Below are positions 32,976 to 42,093 of a stretch of DNA of 64,000 bases, piece after piece. Source of the DNA: Winogradskyella sp. PG-2 (lineage in GTDB: Bacteria > Bacteroidota > Bacteroidia > Flavobacteriales > Flavobacteriaceae); contig NZ_AP014583.1 in assembly GCF_000828715.1 (NCBI RefSeq), positions 1,858,001-1,922,000 of the forward strand, in the 5' to 3' direction. The position numbers were made by a program, and so were the translations under genes. The notes under the pieces were generated by a model. It was not told the DNA's origin, ran no database searches, and saw only the letters and a list, made by a program, of their open reading frames with translations. Each line of letters begins with the position of its first letter. Within the stretch, counting starts at the first letter, position 1.

Positions 32976-34328
32976 ATGAAGAAGCTGTTCAATAAAATAA
33001 TCAGAGAAGATAATTTCTTGTCCTTATCAGGAAACCTAACTATCGCACTATTGGGTTTTGGTGGTTTTGCTTTACTAGCAAGAAGTTTAGAGACACAAGA
33101 ATTTGCACAGTGGGTACTATTTATTTCTGGGGGATCGCTTGTTGAAATGCTTCGTTATGGAATTACCAATAATGGACTGGTAAGGTTTCTTTCGGGAGCC
33201 ACAGAAAAGAATAGGGATCAGTTAATAGGAGCTAATGTACTTATTAGCTTATTGGCAACTTTGATTATAGCCATGTTGTTGGTTAGTGTTAAATTAATTT
33301 TTGGTGATGTTATTAATACATCTTCGTACGTGCTCTTTTTTAGCTGGTATCCAGTTCTGGCATTTGTAAACCTTCCGTTTAACAATGCGCTTGTAGTACA
33401 ACAGGCAAAAATGAGGTACGACAAAATTTTAATTATTAAAGCATTAAATAGCGGGTTGTTCTTTAGCTTTTTGGTAGTGAATACTTTTGTTTTAAAATGT
33501 TCTGTCTTAGAGATTACCTTAGTGTTTTTGGGTGTAAATACAATCACTTCTTTGGTTTGTATAGGTAAATCCTGGGATGGTTTAAAGCTAATTATAAAAG
33601 CGACTAAAACAACACTAAAAACCTTATTGAACTTTGGAAAGTACAGCACGTTTACACTTATTGGAACAAACTTATTGCGTAATGCAGATATTTTAATTAT
33701 TAGTGTAAGCCCTTTTGGAAGCACTGCCGTAGCCTTGTTTAGTATCCCGTTAAAACTAACTGAGATCCAGCAAATTCCTTTACGAAGTTTTACGGCAACA
33801 GCTTTTCCTAAAATGTCAAAAGCGAGTTTAGAGGGAAAAACAAATGATGTAAGAGTATTATTTAATACTTATTCAGGTGCATTAACCTATTTGTTTTTTG
33901 CCGTGTCTATAGGAACCTTTGTTTTTGCGGAAGCATTTGTAATTCTAATATCCGGATGTCAATATTTAGATACCAAGATAATGGGAATAGATATTGTAGC
34001 TATTGTGAGAATATTATCGGTTTATGGTTTATTGCTTCCTGTAGATAGAATGACAGGGATTGGTTTAGACAGTATCAATAGACCTAATATTAACGCCTTA
34101 AAAGTGGCCATAATGTTAGGTGCTAATATTGTTGGTGATTTGATAGCTATATATGTCTTCAAGTCCATCGAAATGGTTGCTGTTTCAACACTTGTATTTA
34201 CAACTGTTGGGATTATAGTAGGTGCTTATTTCCTAAATAAGACATTTCGTGTTTCTCTATTGGAAATTTTTAAGAGCGGTCATGCATTTTATAAAAGCCT
34301 TTGGCGTCAATCAAAACAATTTATCTAA
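32976..34328 (+). CDS. Wzx-like oligosaccharide flippase
   Basis: A 450-residue protein with about 12-14 hydrophobic segments, of the polysaccharide-biosynthesis/MOP flippase class. Visible parts are the N-terminal NLTIALLGFGGFALLARSL, a central LIGTNLLRNADILIIS and SIPLKLTEIQQIPLRSFTA in the second half, all typical of Wzx. It would move undecaprenyl-linked repeat units to the periplasm. It begins 2 nt after the wzc-like gene and ends the operon; the following wzy operon has its own box promoter. Confidence 0.87.
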   Translation: MKKLFNKIIREDNFLSLSGNLTIALLGFGGFALLARSLETQEFAQWVLFISGGSLVEMLRYGITNNGLVRFLSGATEKNRDQLIGANVLISLLATLIIAMLLVSVKLIFGDVINTSSYVLFFSWYPVLAFVNLPFNNALVVQQAKMRYDKILIIKALNSGLFFSFLVVNTFVLKCSVLEITLVFLGVNTITSLVCIGKSWDGLKLIIKATKTTLKTLLNFGKYSTFTLIGTNLLRNADILIISVSPFGSTAVALFSIPLKLTEIQQIPLRSFTATAFPKMSKASLEGKTNDVRVLFNTYSGALTYLFFAVSIGTFVFAEAFVILISGCQYLDTKIMGIDIVAIVRILSVYGLLLPVDRMTGIGLDSINRPNINALKVAIMLGANIVGDLIAIYVFKSIEMVAVSTLVFTTVGIIVGAYFLNKTFRVSLLEIFKSGHAFYKSLWRQSKQFI

Positions 34329-34459
34329 GAGTTTTAGGTTTAACTAACCGATAATAGTATTTTATTTAGAAGCTACGATTAGAGATTGTGGCTTTATATT
34401 TTGGTTCAAAGTATAGGTCTTCAGGAATACATTAAGAAAACTTAATAACATTCCCTTAT

Positions 34460-34542
34460 CAATAATAGTTTTCTATTCGTCTACACTTAATGATTATTAG
34501 TCGAAATCTAGCCGACATCACTCGGTTTAGAATTTATGTTTG
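34460..34542 (+). promoter_or_regulatory. 21-bp box promoter of the wzy operon
   Basis: CTACACTT (box at 34481) and CGAAATCT (34502) are 21 bp apart, with a weaker TCAA element at 34460, again 21 bp upstream. TATGTTTG (34535-34542), a perfect TAnnTTTG, begins exactly 33 bp after the second box. Both main boxes are nearly the same as at 29797 and 29818. Confidence 0.75.
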
Positions 34543-34584
34543 TAATGTAAAGCATTTAATACGTCAAGTTTTACTGAATAAACA

Positions 34585-36072
34585 ATGGACATATTTAAAA
34601 ATCATATTAACCCTTTTGAAAATAACTCGGGCTCAATGCGCGTAACCAAGCTCAGTAGTGCAATTATACTTTTTGCACTACTCACTGTCTTGGGATTTGT
34701 TATTGTTAAAACTAAGGTTACAGGGGTTGCATTTTGTGTTGGTTTGTTTTTTGTTGTAGCCTTAATATATGTCATATTTAAATCCCCTAAAATCGGAATC
34801 TATATTAGTATCATTCTAGGCTTTTTTGCAATAGGTGCTTCACGATATGTGGAAGCTCCATGGGGATTAACTATAGATGCTTTACTGGTATTAATATATA
34901 TTGCTTTATTCTTTAAGGCATTTAGAGTGAAACTAGCATGGCATAAAGCCAAATCTAGTTTAACCCTATTAGTTAGCTTATGGATGGCCTATGTGTTATT
35001 ACAATTAGGAAATCCAGAAGCATTGAGTAGAGAAGCTTGGTTTTATGCAATGAGAGGGGTTGGTCTCTACCAGTTTTTAGCAATTCCACTACTCTTTATG
35101 CTTTTTAATAAGCAAAAAGATTTAAATAACTTTTTCATTATTTGGGGAATTTTGTCATTATTAGGAACCTTAAAAGGAATACAGCAATTTCAGTTTGGAG
35201 TAGATCCTTTCGAACAGCGTTGGTTAGAGTTGGGTGGAGCAGAAACACACATCCTTTTTGGGAAGTTAAGGATTTTTTCATTTTACTCAGACGCTGGGCA
35301 ATTTGGTGCCTCTCAAGCACATGCGGGTGTTGTTTTTGGAATTTTGGCACTGTTCAAAAAAACAAATCTTCGACTTAGATCCTTTTTTATAGCTGTTGCA
35401 ATAGGCGGTTTTTTTGGCATGATGATATCTGGAACCAGAGGAGCTATTGCTGTGCCAGCTATTGGTGGATTTGTATTTTTAATACTCAGTAAAAACATTA
35501 AAATTCTCATTCTAGGGGGAATGTTAGTTGCAGCTGCATACATATTTTTTGCACATACCACTATAGGACAGGGAAACTACGAAATTAGAAGAATGCGTAC
35601 TGCCTTCGATCCTAATGAGGCATCATTGCAAGTTCGTTTATCCAATCAAAGAAAACTTAAAGGATATCTAGCAACAAGGCCATTTGGTGGTGGGCTTGGT
35701 GCTACGGGAAACTGGGGATTGCGTTTTACACCTCAGAGCTTTTTAGCCAATACAGCAACAGATAGCTGGTATGTAATGATTTGGGCAGATACAGGTGTGG
35801 TTGGATTAGGGTATTATTTATTTATGTTGTTTTTTATTCTTGTTTCTGGAGCTCGAAATGTCATGTTCAAAATAAAGGATCACAATTTAAAAATACAGAT
35901 AACAGCGATTACCTGTGGTATGGCCGGCATTATGATGGCCTCTTATGGTAATGGTGTTTTTGGGCAAATGCCGACGGGGATACTTATGTACGCAACCATG
36001 GTTTTTATGTTTGTTTCTCCCCAATTAGATAAAAATAAAGCATTAAAAACTTATAAAATAATGGATTTATGA
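34585..36072 (+). CDS. Wzy-like O-antigen polymerase/ligase
   Basis: A 495-residue polytopic protein with about 12 hydrophobic segments and a long periplasmic loop, of the Wzy/O-antigen ligase family. The loop contains FYSDAGQFGASQAHAGVVFG and the next segment GMMISGTRGAIAVPA, a common Wzy_C pattern; further on come RLSNQRKLKGYLATRPFGGG and DSWYVMIWADTGVVG. It would polymerise EPS repeats in the periplasm. It overlaps the next gene by 4 nt and heads an operon of seven genes up to 41264. Confidence 0.88.
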   Translation: MDIFKNHINPFENNSGSMRVTKLSSAIILFALLTVLGFVIVKTKVTGVAFCVGLFFVVALIYVIFKSPKIGIYISIILGFFAIGASRYVEAPWGLTIDALLVLIYIALFFKAFRVKLAWHKAKSSLTLLVSLWMAYVLLQLGNPEALSREAWFYAMRGVGLYQFLAIPLLFMLFNKQKDLNNFFIIWGILSLLGTLKGIQQFQFGVDPFEQRWLELGGAETHILFGKLRIFSFYSDAGQFGASQAHAGVVFGILALFKKTNLRLRSFFIAVAIGGFFGMMISGTRGAIAVPAIGGFVFLILSKNIKILILGGMLVAAAYIFFAHTTIGQGNYEIRRMRTAFDPNEASLQVRLSNQRKLKGYLATRPFGGGLGATGNWGLRFTPQSFLANTATDSWYVMIWADTGVVGLGYYLFMLFFILVSGARNVMFKIKDHNLKIQITAITCGMAGIMMASYGNGVFGQMPTGILMYATMVFMFVSPQLDKNKALKTYKIMDL

Positions 36073-37028
36073 ATTACAGAAGTATTAGCGATTTAAACGA
36101 AACGATATTAAGAAATCTTCATTTGATATCTAGAGATATAGATTTGGTAGTAGGTGTACCAAGAAGTGGAATGTTACCCGCAAATCTATTAGGGTTATAT
36201 CTTAATTTACCTTATACAGACATCCATTCATTTATTAATGGCTTCGTATATAAGGCAGGTGCTAGAAGACAATTTTTTGACAGTTTGGACTATAAGAATA
36301 TATTGGTTGTAGATGATAGTATTGCTTCTGGTTCTGCATTGGCAGAGTGTAAGGAGAACTTAGCACATCTAACATCAAAATTCAATTTTAAGTATGCAGT
36401 AGTTTATGCTACGCCAGGCAAGGAAAACCTCGTGGATTATGCCTTAGAAACTGTAGCTACGCCGCGTTATTTTCAGTGGAACATCTTTAACCATTCTACT
36501 TTAGATAAAGCGTGTTTCGATATTGACGGTGTGCTATGTGAAGATCCAACTAATGAACAGAATGACGATGGACCAAAGTATGTCTCGTTTTTACTAAATG
36601 CGGTACCATTATACCTCCCAGGAAGTAAAATAGGAACATTAGTTACCTCTCGATTAGAGAAATATAGAGCTGAAACCGAAACTTGGTTAGAAAACCATAG
36701 AATTAAATACGAAAGACTTGTAATGCTAGACCTGCCAGATATGAAAGCTAGGCAAAAAGCCAATTGTCATGGCATTCATAAAGCCAATGAATATAAAAAG
36801 AGCAAGTATAATCTATTTGTGGAAAGTGATTTAAAGCAAGCCATAGAGATCAATAAGCTTACTAAGAAGCCTGTGTTTTGTACAGAAAACTTCAAGATGA
36901 TTTACAATTCTCAGTCTCTTACTTATAATATAAAAAGTGGTAAATATCTGCCGTTTGTAAGAGAATTTGCTCTCAAATTAAGAACGGTAATTAATAAGTT
37001 TAAAAGTAGAGAATTAGCAGTTAAATAA
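36069..37028 (+). CDS. Phosphoribosyltransferase-HAD-like fusion protein
   Basis: A 319-residue two-part cytoplasmic protein. The N-terminal half is a type I phosphoribosyltransferase: VGVPRSGMLPA near the start and the PRPP motif ILVVDDSIASGSA at about residues 78-90. The C-terminal half looks like a HAD-type phosphatase: CFDIDGVLCED at about 149-159 with a DxD signature, TLVTSRLEKYRAET (motif II Thr-Ser), and VESDLKQAIEI late in the domain. Genes of this type recur in bacterial polysaccharide loci, where the reaction is unproven. It might make or recycle a phosphorylated sugar donor such as a ribose-derived one. It overlaps wzy by 4 nt, so it belongs to the pathway. Confidence 0.85.
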   Translation: MNYRSISDLNETILRNLHLISRDIDLVVGVPRSGMLPANLLGLYLNLPYTDIHSFINGFVYKAGARRQFFDSLDYKNILVVDDSIASGSALAECKENLAHLTSKFNFKYAVVYATPGKENLVDYALETVATPRYFQWNIFNHSTLDKACFDIDGVLCEDPTNEQNDDGPKYVSFLLNAVPLYLPGSKIGTLVTSRLEKYRAETETWLENHRIKYERLVMLDLPDMKARQKANCHGIHKANEYKKSKYNLFVESDLKQAIEINKLTKKPVFCTENFKMIYNSQSLTYNIKSGKYLPFVREFALKLRTVINKFKSRELAVK

Positions 37029-37061
37029 AACGAATTATTCACTATCAAAAAAATAATTACC

Positions 37062-38276
37062 ATGGAAACTATAATTCAGATATTTCAATATTTAGGGCAG
37101 GGTACAGAAATGATATTTGCTGTCTACTTTGCAGTATCAACTCTATATGTTTTAGTGTTTGCTTCTGCAGGACATTTCTATAAAAAGCGCAAGCAAAATA
37201 CGGATGACAAGCTTAGTAAAATGGCCATATTTATTCCCGCTTACAAGGAAGATGCTGTTATTGTAGGTGTTGCAAAGAAAGCATTGTTACAACAATATCC
37301 ACCAAGTTTTTATGATGTTATTGTTATTGCAGATTCATTACAATCTAAAACGCTAATAGAACTTCAAAAACTACCTATTAAAGTAGTAAAAGTAAGCTTT
37401 GAAAATAGTACCAAAGCGAAAGCCTTAAATGCCGCTATACAAGATTCGGATAAAGATTACGATTATGCTATAATACTTGATGCGGATAATATTATGGAGT
37501 CTCATTTTTTAATGAAAATGAATACGGCTTTTCAGAATGGTTTTCGTGTAGTACAAGCGCATAGAAAAGCAAAAAATCAAAACACTTCTTTTGCTATTTT
37601 AGATGCGGCTAGCGAAGAAATAAACAATCATATTTACAGAAGAGGACATCGTGCTTTAGGATTATCTTCAGGGTTAATTGGTTCGGGTATGGGCTTTGAT
37701 TACAAAATATTTGAGTCCATTATGAAAAAGATTACAGCTATTGGGGGATTCGATAAAGAGCTTGAGTTTAAATTGGCTCAAAAGAATATTTCTATAGAAT
37801 ATCTTCAAGATACTGTTGTTTTAGACGAGAAAGTTCAGAAGTCAACAGACTTTTCAAAACAAAGAAGACGTTGGTTGGCTACTCAGTTTGTATATCTAAA
37901 AAGATATTATAAATCTGGATTAAGAGCGCTTTTTTCAAGTGGTAATGTAAACTTATTTGATAAGGTTTTTCAGATGATAGTACCACCTAGAATTTTATTG
38001 CTTGGAATAACAATTATAACTGCACTTGTTTATTGCCTGTTAGATTTTGGATTAAATATTAAAACCTACGTATCTAGCTTCGTCTGGGTAGTAAATCTTA
38101 CGCTTTTGGTTGTAGCTTTTGTATTAGCACTTCCAAGATCGTTTTACAATACCGCAACTTTGAAAGCAATGGCTTCTATGCCTTCTGCTTTTCTAAGGAT
38201 GTTCTGTCTGCTTTTTAACTTAAAGGGAGCTAACACAAAATTTATTCATACATCACACGGTGTAATTAAAAGATAA
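37062..38276 (+). CDS. Family 2 glycosyltransferase, membrane
   Basis: A 404-residue GT2 enzyme. A membrane segment near residues 18-38 is followed by a GT-A domain: AIFIPAYKEDAVIVGVAKK, FYDVIVIADSLQSKT, and AIILDADNIME with the metal-binding DAD. The acceptor-binding QRRRWLATQ is the QxxRW motif of processive enzymes. Two or three membrane segments end the protein. It lies 33 bp after the phosphoribosyltransferase gene in the wzy operon and probably adds one sugar of the EPS repeat. Confidence 0.88.
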   Translation: METIIQIFQYLGQGTEMIFAVYFAVSTLYVLVFASAGHFYKKRKQNTDDKLSKMAIFIPAYKEDAVIVGVAKKALLQQYPPSFYDVIVIADSLQSKTLIELQKLPIKVVKVSFENSTKAKALNAAIQDSDKDYDYAIILDADNIMESHFLMKMNTAFQNGFRVVQAHRKAKNQNTSFAILDAASEEINNHIYRRGHRALGLSSGLIGSGMGFDYKIFESIMKKITAIGGFDKELEFKLAQKNISIEYLQDTVVLDEKVQKSTDFSKQRRRWLATQFVYLKRYYKSGLRALFSSGNVNLFDKVFQMIVPPRILLLGITIITALVYCLLDFGLNIKTYVSSFVWVVNLTLLVVAFVLALPRSFYNTATLKAMASMPSAFLRMFCLLFNLKGANTKFIHTSHGVIKR

Positions 38277-38281
38277 GGAAA

Positions 38282-39436
38282 ATGAGAATTGGTATAGAGG
38301 CACAGCGTTTATTTCGTCTGCAGAAGCATGGTATGGAAAGGGTTGCTCTTGAGTTAATTAAAAACTTACAAGTGTTAGACAAGGAGAATGAGTATTTCAT
38401 CTTTGTAAAACCAGATGTCGATAACAAGGTTATCTCCAGTACTGATAATTTTCATATCGTTGAGGTTGAAGGTGGAGCATATCCTATTTGGGAACAATTC
38501 AAACTGCCTAAATTGGCTAAAGCTTACAACTGTGATGTTCTACATTGTACAAGTAATACAGCGCCTTTGGCTTTGAAAATACCATTGGTAACTACGCTCC
38601 ATGATATTATTTTTAAAGAAAGAAGTGTACTAGAACAATTGACAAGTAGCGCTTCTTGGTATCAAAAAATAGGAAATCTTTACAGAAGATTAATTGTTAA
38701 CAGCATAGTTAAGAAGAGCGAGCGACTTATCACGGTATCTAACTTTGAAAGACAAAATATTTCTAAAATTTATAAGTTAGACAATAACAAAATACAAACA
38801 GTATATAATGGTGTTAATGAGTACTTTAAAGCTGTAATTGATAACAAAACAAAGGCAAAAGTTAAACAGAAATATAATTTGCCAGAGCACTTCTTGTTGC
38901 ATCTAGGAAACACAGATCCTAGAAAAAATACAGCACGTGTTTTAAAAGCCTTTTACATGTATATTTACGAATTTACAGAAGATTTAAAGTTAGTTCTTGT
39001 TGGTCTTAATCAAGCAAAACTAAGTACGATCTTAAAGTCTATTGACTTAGAAAAAGAGTTAAGTGATAAAATAATACTTACAGGGTATGTTGCAGACAAA
39101 GACTTACCAGTATTATTTGGTCTGTCCGAGTTATTTTTATTTCCTTCATTACGAGAAGGCTTCGGTATTCCAATTATCGAAGCAATGGCTTGTGGAACTC
39201 CTGTGATTACTTCAAATACATCCTCTATGCCTGAAGTTGCAGGTGATGCGGCTTGTCTGGTAAATCCAAACAGTACAGAAAACATTTATGAAGCTATAGT
39301 AAAAGTACGTTCGGATAAAAATTATAAAGAACAGCTAACTGAAAAGGGATTTACAAGGTATACCAAATTTACTTGGGAAAATACCGCAAAAAAGGTCTTG
39401 GGAATTTATCAGAGGTTTAACCACAACAATATATAG
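38282..39436 (+). CDS. Family 4 glycosyltransferase
   Basis: A 384-residue GT-B enzyme. The N-terminal domain starts MRIGIEAQRLFRLQKHGMERVALEL, with the acceptor-side HDIIFKERS; the C-terminal domain shows LHLGNTDPRKNTARVLKAF, then ILTGYVADKDLPVLFGLSELFLFPSLREGFGIPIIEAMACGTPV, of which the Glu-rich EGFGIPIIE is the GT4 EX7E nucleotide-sugar motif. It is cytoplasmic and adds a sugar to the lipid-linked EPS unit. It begins 5 bp after the GT2 gene in the same operon. Confidence 0.92.
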   Translation: MRIGIEAQRLFRLQKHGMERVALELIKNLQVLDKENEYFIFVKPDVDNKVISSTDNFHIVEVEGGAYPIWEQFKLPKLAKAYNCDVLHCTSNTAPLALKIPLVTTLHDIIFKERSVLEQLTSSASWYQKIGNLYRRLIVNSIVKKSERLITVSNFERQNISKIYKLDNNKIQTVYNGVNEYFKAVIDNKTKAKVKQKYNLPEHFLLHLGNTDPRKNTARVLKAFYMYIYEFTEDLKLVLVGLNQAKLSTILKSIDLEKELSDKIILTGYVADKDLPVLFGLSELFLFPSLREGFGIPIIEAMACGTPVITSNTSSMPEVAGDAACLVNPNSTENIYEAIVKVRSDKNYKEQLTEKGFTRYTKFTWENTAKKVLGIYQRFNHNNI

Positions 39437-39438
39437 AA

Positions 39439-40647
39439 ATGACTATAAGAGGAAAAGATATAGTAATAGTAGGAATTCAACCGTGGGATATTGAAATAGG
39501 CAGTAACTGTAAAAACATTGCTACAGAATTCGCTAAGCAAAATAGAGTGCTTTATGTAAATCCACCGTTAGACAGGATTACTAGATATAAGCAAAGGCAA
39601 AAGGAGACGATTCAAAAGCGAATAAATATTTCTAAAGGCTATCTACCAGATATTGAGAAAATTGAGTTGAACTTATGGAACCTATACCCAAAGAACATCG
39701 TAGAATCTATAAACTGGATTAATTCTCATCAGATATATATGTTTTTAAATAAGCGAAACGCAAAATTATTTGCTGACAATATTAAAGATGCGGTTAATCG
39801 CTTAGGTTTTAAAGATGTTTTGTTGTTCAATGACAGCTCAATGTTTTTAGGACTTCACTTAAAAGAACTATTACAACCAAAGTTGTATACTTACTATGTT
39901 AGGGATAACCTGGTTAAAGTACCCTATTGGAAAAAACATGGCGAGCGTATTGAGCCCATGATGATCGAGAATGCAGATGTTATCGTGAATAATTCAGAAT
40001 ACTATGTAGACTATAGTTCAAAGTATAACAAGAATAGTATTATGGTTGGGCAAGGCTGCGATGTTAGCATGTTTAACGATACAAATAATAGTATTGAAGT
40101 ACCAGAAGAATTCAATGTAATTCAAGGACCTGTAATTGGCTACGTAGGGTCCCTTACGACATTGCGATTGGATATAGAATTATTAGAGTTTATTGCATCA
40201 CAGAGATCGGATTGGAATATTGTTCTTGTTGGTCCAGAAGATGAAGATTTTAAACAATCTAATTTACATCAGTTACAGAATGTATTCTTTCTTGGGAACA
40301 AACCGGCAGACCAATTGGCATCTTATATCAAAGGCTTTGATGTAGCTGTTAATCCTCAGGTGGTTAATGAAATTACTATAGGAAATTATCCTAGAAAAAT
40401 AGACGAATACTTAGCTATGGGAAAACCTGTAGTGGCTACAGAAACAAAGGCAATGCAGATGTTTAAGGACTTTGTTTATTTAGGAGAAACAAAAGAAGAC
40501 TATATTTCGCTTATCGATAAAGCCTTAACAGAGCATTCAAAAACCAATGTAAAAGTACAAATAAACTTTGCTAATAAGCATACTTGGACAAATAGCGTAA
40601 ATTATATTTACACGGCTATGGAATCAACTTTAAAACAACTACAGTGA
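39439..40647 (+). CDS. GT-B glycosyltransferase
   Basis: A 402-residue glycosyltransferase. The N-terminal part has IVIVGIQPWDIEIGSNCKNIA and the central region VLLFNDSSMFLGLHLKEL with YVRDNLVKVPYWKKHG. The C-terminal half contains PVIGYVGSLTTLRLDIELLE and IVLVGPEDEDF, followed by YPRKIDEYLAMGKPVVAT as in GT4-type enzymes. It is 2 nt after the previous gene and overlaps the acyltransferase gene by 4 nt. Its central part has a decayed second copy around 49789-49884, with in-frame stop codons, so this gene was once duplicated. Confidence 0.87.
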   Translation: MTIRGKDIVIVGIQPWDIEIGSNCKNIATEFAKQNRVLYVNPPLDRITRYKQRQKETIQKRINISKGYLPDIEKIELNLWNLYPKNIVESINWINSHQIYMFLNKRNAKLFADNIKDAVNRLGFKDVLLFNDSSMFLGLHLKELLQPKLYTYYVRDNLVKVPYWKKHGERIEPMMIENADVIVNNSEYYVDYSSKYNKNSIMVGQGCDVSMFNDTNNSIEVPEEFNVIQGPVIGYVGSLTTLRLDIELLEFIASQRSDWNIVLVGPEDEDFKQSNLHQLQNVFFLGNKPADQLASYIKGFDVAVNPQVVNEITIGNYPRKIDEYLAMGKPVVATETKAMQMFKDFVYLGETKEDYISLIDKALTEHSKTNVKVQINFANKHTWTNSVNYIYTAMESTLKQLQ

Positions 40648-41264
40648 TGGAAATAGCAGCAAAAATAAAATCAAACAGCAAATTAAAAAGATTAGCGCAC
40701 TGGTCAATCTTAATCCCCAATCAAGCCAGACCAAGGTTATGGATAAAATGGTTTGTAAACCCATTTATCCACAAAAGAGGAAAAGGATCTTGTATAAGAA
40801 GACGAACCAGATTGGATGTAGTGCCCTGGAATAAATTCAGTCTTGGTCAAGCGTCAACCATTGAAGATTTTTCAGCAGTAAATAATGGTGTAGGAGATGT
40901 TATCATTGGTAATAGGACAAGAATAGGTTTAAGTAATACCATAATCGGACCAGTAAATATTGGAAATGATGTAAGACTGGCGCAGAATGTTGTGCTTTCT
41001 GGATTAAATCATAATTACGCAGAGATCGATAGTCCAATTCATGAGCAGGGAGTTTCTACTAAGCCCATTATTATTGAAGATGAATCTTGGATTGGAGCTA
41101 ATGTTGTCATCTTACCAGGTGTTACGATAGGCAAGCATTCAATTGTTGCGGCAGCAAGTGTAGTTACAAAAGATATCCCTAAATATACCTTAGCTGCAGG
41201 CAACCCTGCTAAAGTATTAAAGAAATACAATTTTGAAACTCAAGAATGGGAAAAGTTAAGTTGA
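40644..41264 (+). CDS. Hexapeptide-repeat acyltransferase
   Basis: A 206-residue left-handed beta-helix acyltransferase of the LbetaH class, as in serine and maltose acetyltransferases. The hexapeptide stretch runs through VIIGNRTRIGLSNTIIGPVN and on to IIIEDESWIGANVVILPG. The likely catalytic His is in SGLNHNYAEID. The C-terminal GNPAKVLKKYN is typical. It would O-acetylate (or similarly modify) a sugar of the EPS repeat or a lipid-linked unit. It is the last gene of the wzy operon and overlaps the glycosyltransferase by 4 nt. Confidence 0.9.
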   Translation: MMEIAAKIKSNSKLKRLAHWSILIPNQARPRLWIKWFVNPFIHKRGKGSCIRRRTRLDVVPWNKFSLGQASTIEDFSAVNNGVGDVIIGNRTRIGLSNTIIGPVNIGNDVRLAQNVVLSGLNHNYAEIDSPIHEQGVSTKPIIIEDESWIGANVVILPGVTIGKHSIVAAASVVTKDIPKYTLAAGNPAKVLKKYNFETQEWEKLS

Positions 41265-41519
41265 AAGCAAGAATAACTCAAAATACGAATTTTTAAATTC
41301 CTATTAGGTAAAAATTTGAGACGTATTATACTCAATTGTTTACAACTAACGCATCATGAGGTTGATAGAATAAAGATTGAACTTTAATTGAAATTTTAAT
41401 AATAAACATTGGGTTACACTAAATGATTTCTACTGAAGCTTCATTTAGAATAAATCATGTAATGAGATGGAAATTAGATTTTGATTCTCGTTAGAATAAA
41501 AAATTAGAAAACATAGAAT
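41265..41519. other. Intergenic gap before the oxidoreductase operon
   Basis: A 255-bp gap without an ORF. A TTACACT near 41414 resembles the first box of the EPS promoters, but I find no second box in phase and no properly placed TAnnTTTG, so I do not call a site. No terminator hairpin is clear either. Confidence 0.4.
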
Positions 41520-42089
41520 ATGAAAAGAAGAGATGTATTAAGAGGATTTTTTGGATTTACAGTTATAGGTTTGTCTTCTTATTATGGAACGAACTATTTT
41601 TTTAGAGATTCCACTTCAAATTTAAAAGACATCAGAAAATATTCAAGTCTCATTGCCGAATTAGTTGAAGTAATTATTCCGATATCAGATACTCCTAGCG
41701 CAAAAGATGCACAAGTCCATAATTTCATAATTAGTTATTTAGAGAATTGTGCTAGCCGCAAAGAATATAAAAATTTCATGAATGGATTAAATGATATTGA
41801 GTCTGAGAGTAAGACTAGATTTAATGAATTATACAAGGATTGTAGAGTAGATCAAAAGTATTTGCTTTTAAAAGAATTAGACGATTCTTCAAACAATTCT
41901 TTAATAAAGAAGATTAGTAATAAAATTATGGGAAGATCTTTTTTTGATTTGCTTAAATCCTTAACTATTGAGGGATATTGTACCTCGGAGGTGGGTGCAA
42001 CAAAATTTCTGAGATATCAGCCTGTTCCAGGTAATTATGAGGCCATAACTAATATTAGAAAAAATCAAAAAGCTTGGGCAACAAAATAA
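41520..42089 (+). CDS. Gluconate 2-dehydrogenase subunit 3-like protein
   Basis: A 189-residue protein of the gluconate 2-dehydrogenase subunit 3 family. It starts with a Tat-type signal (MKRRDVLRGFFGF, twin arginine at 3-4) and a hydrophobic stretch. The mature part has ELVEVIIPISDTPSAKDAQVHNFI, typical of the family, and closes with GYCTSEVGATKFLRYQPVPG. It is the small partner of the GMC flavoprotein encoded 4 nt later; twin-arginine export of the small subunit usually carries the flavoprotein across the membrane as a folded complex. Confidence 0.88.
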   Translation: MKRRDVLRGFFGFTVIGLSSYYGTNYFFRDSTSNLKDIRKYSSLIAELVEVIIPISDTPSAKDAQVHNFIISYLENCASRKEYKNFMNGLNDIESESKTRFNELYKDCRVDQKYLLLKELDDSSNNSLIKKISNKIMGRSFFDLLKSLTIEGYCTSEVGATKFLRYQPVPGNYEAITNIRKNQKAWATK

Positions 42090-42093
42090 AATT

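Noticed and set aside
20746..34542. 21-bp repeats as a CRISPR or satellite-type array
   Set aside because: Boxes are short, imperfect, at separate promoters and always at a fixed distance from a -7 element; there are no unique spacers or cas genes.
41414..41483. Possible 21-bp box site before the gluconate dehydrogenase-like gene
   Set aside because: TTACACT is present but no second box is in phase, and the AGATTTTG element is at the wrong distance.
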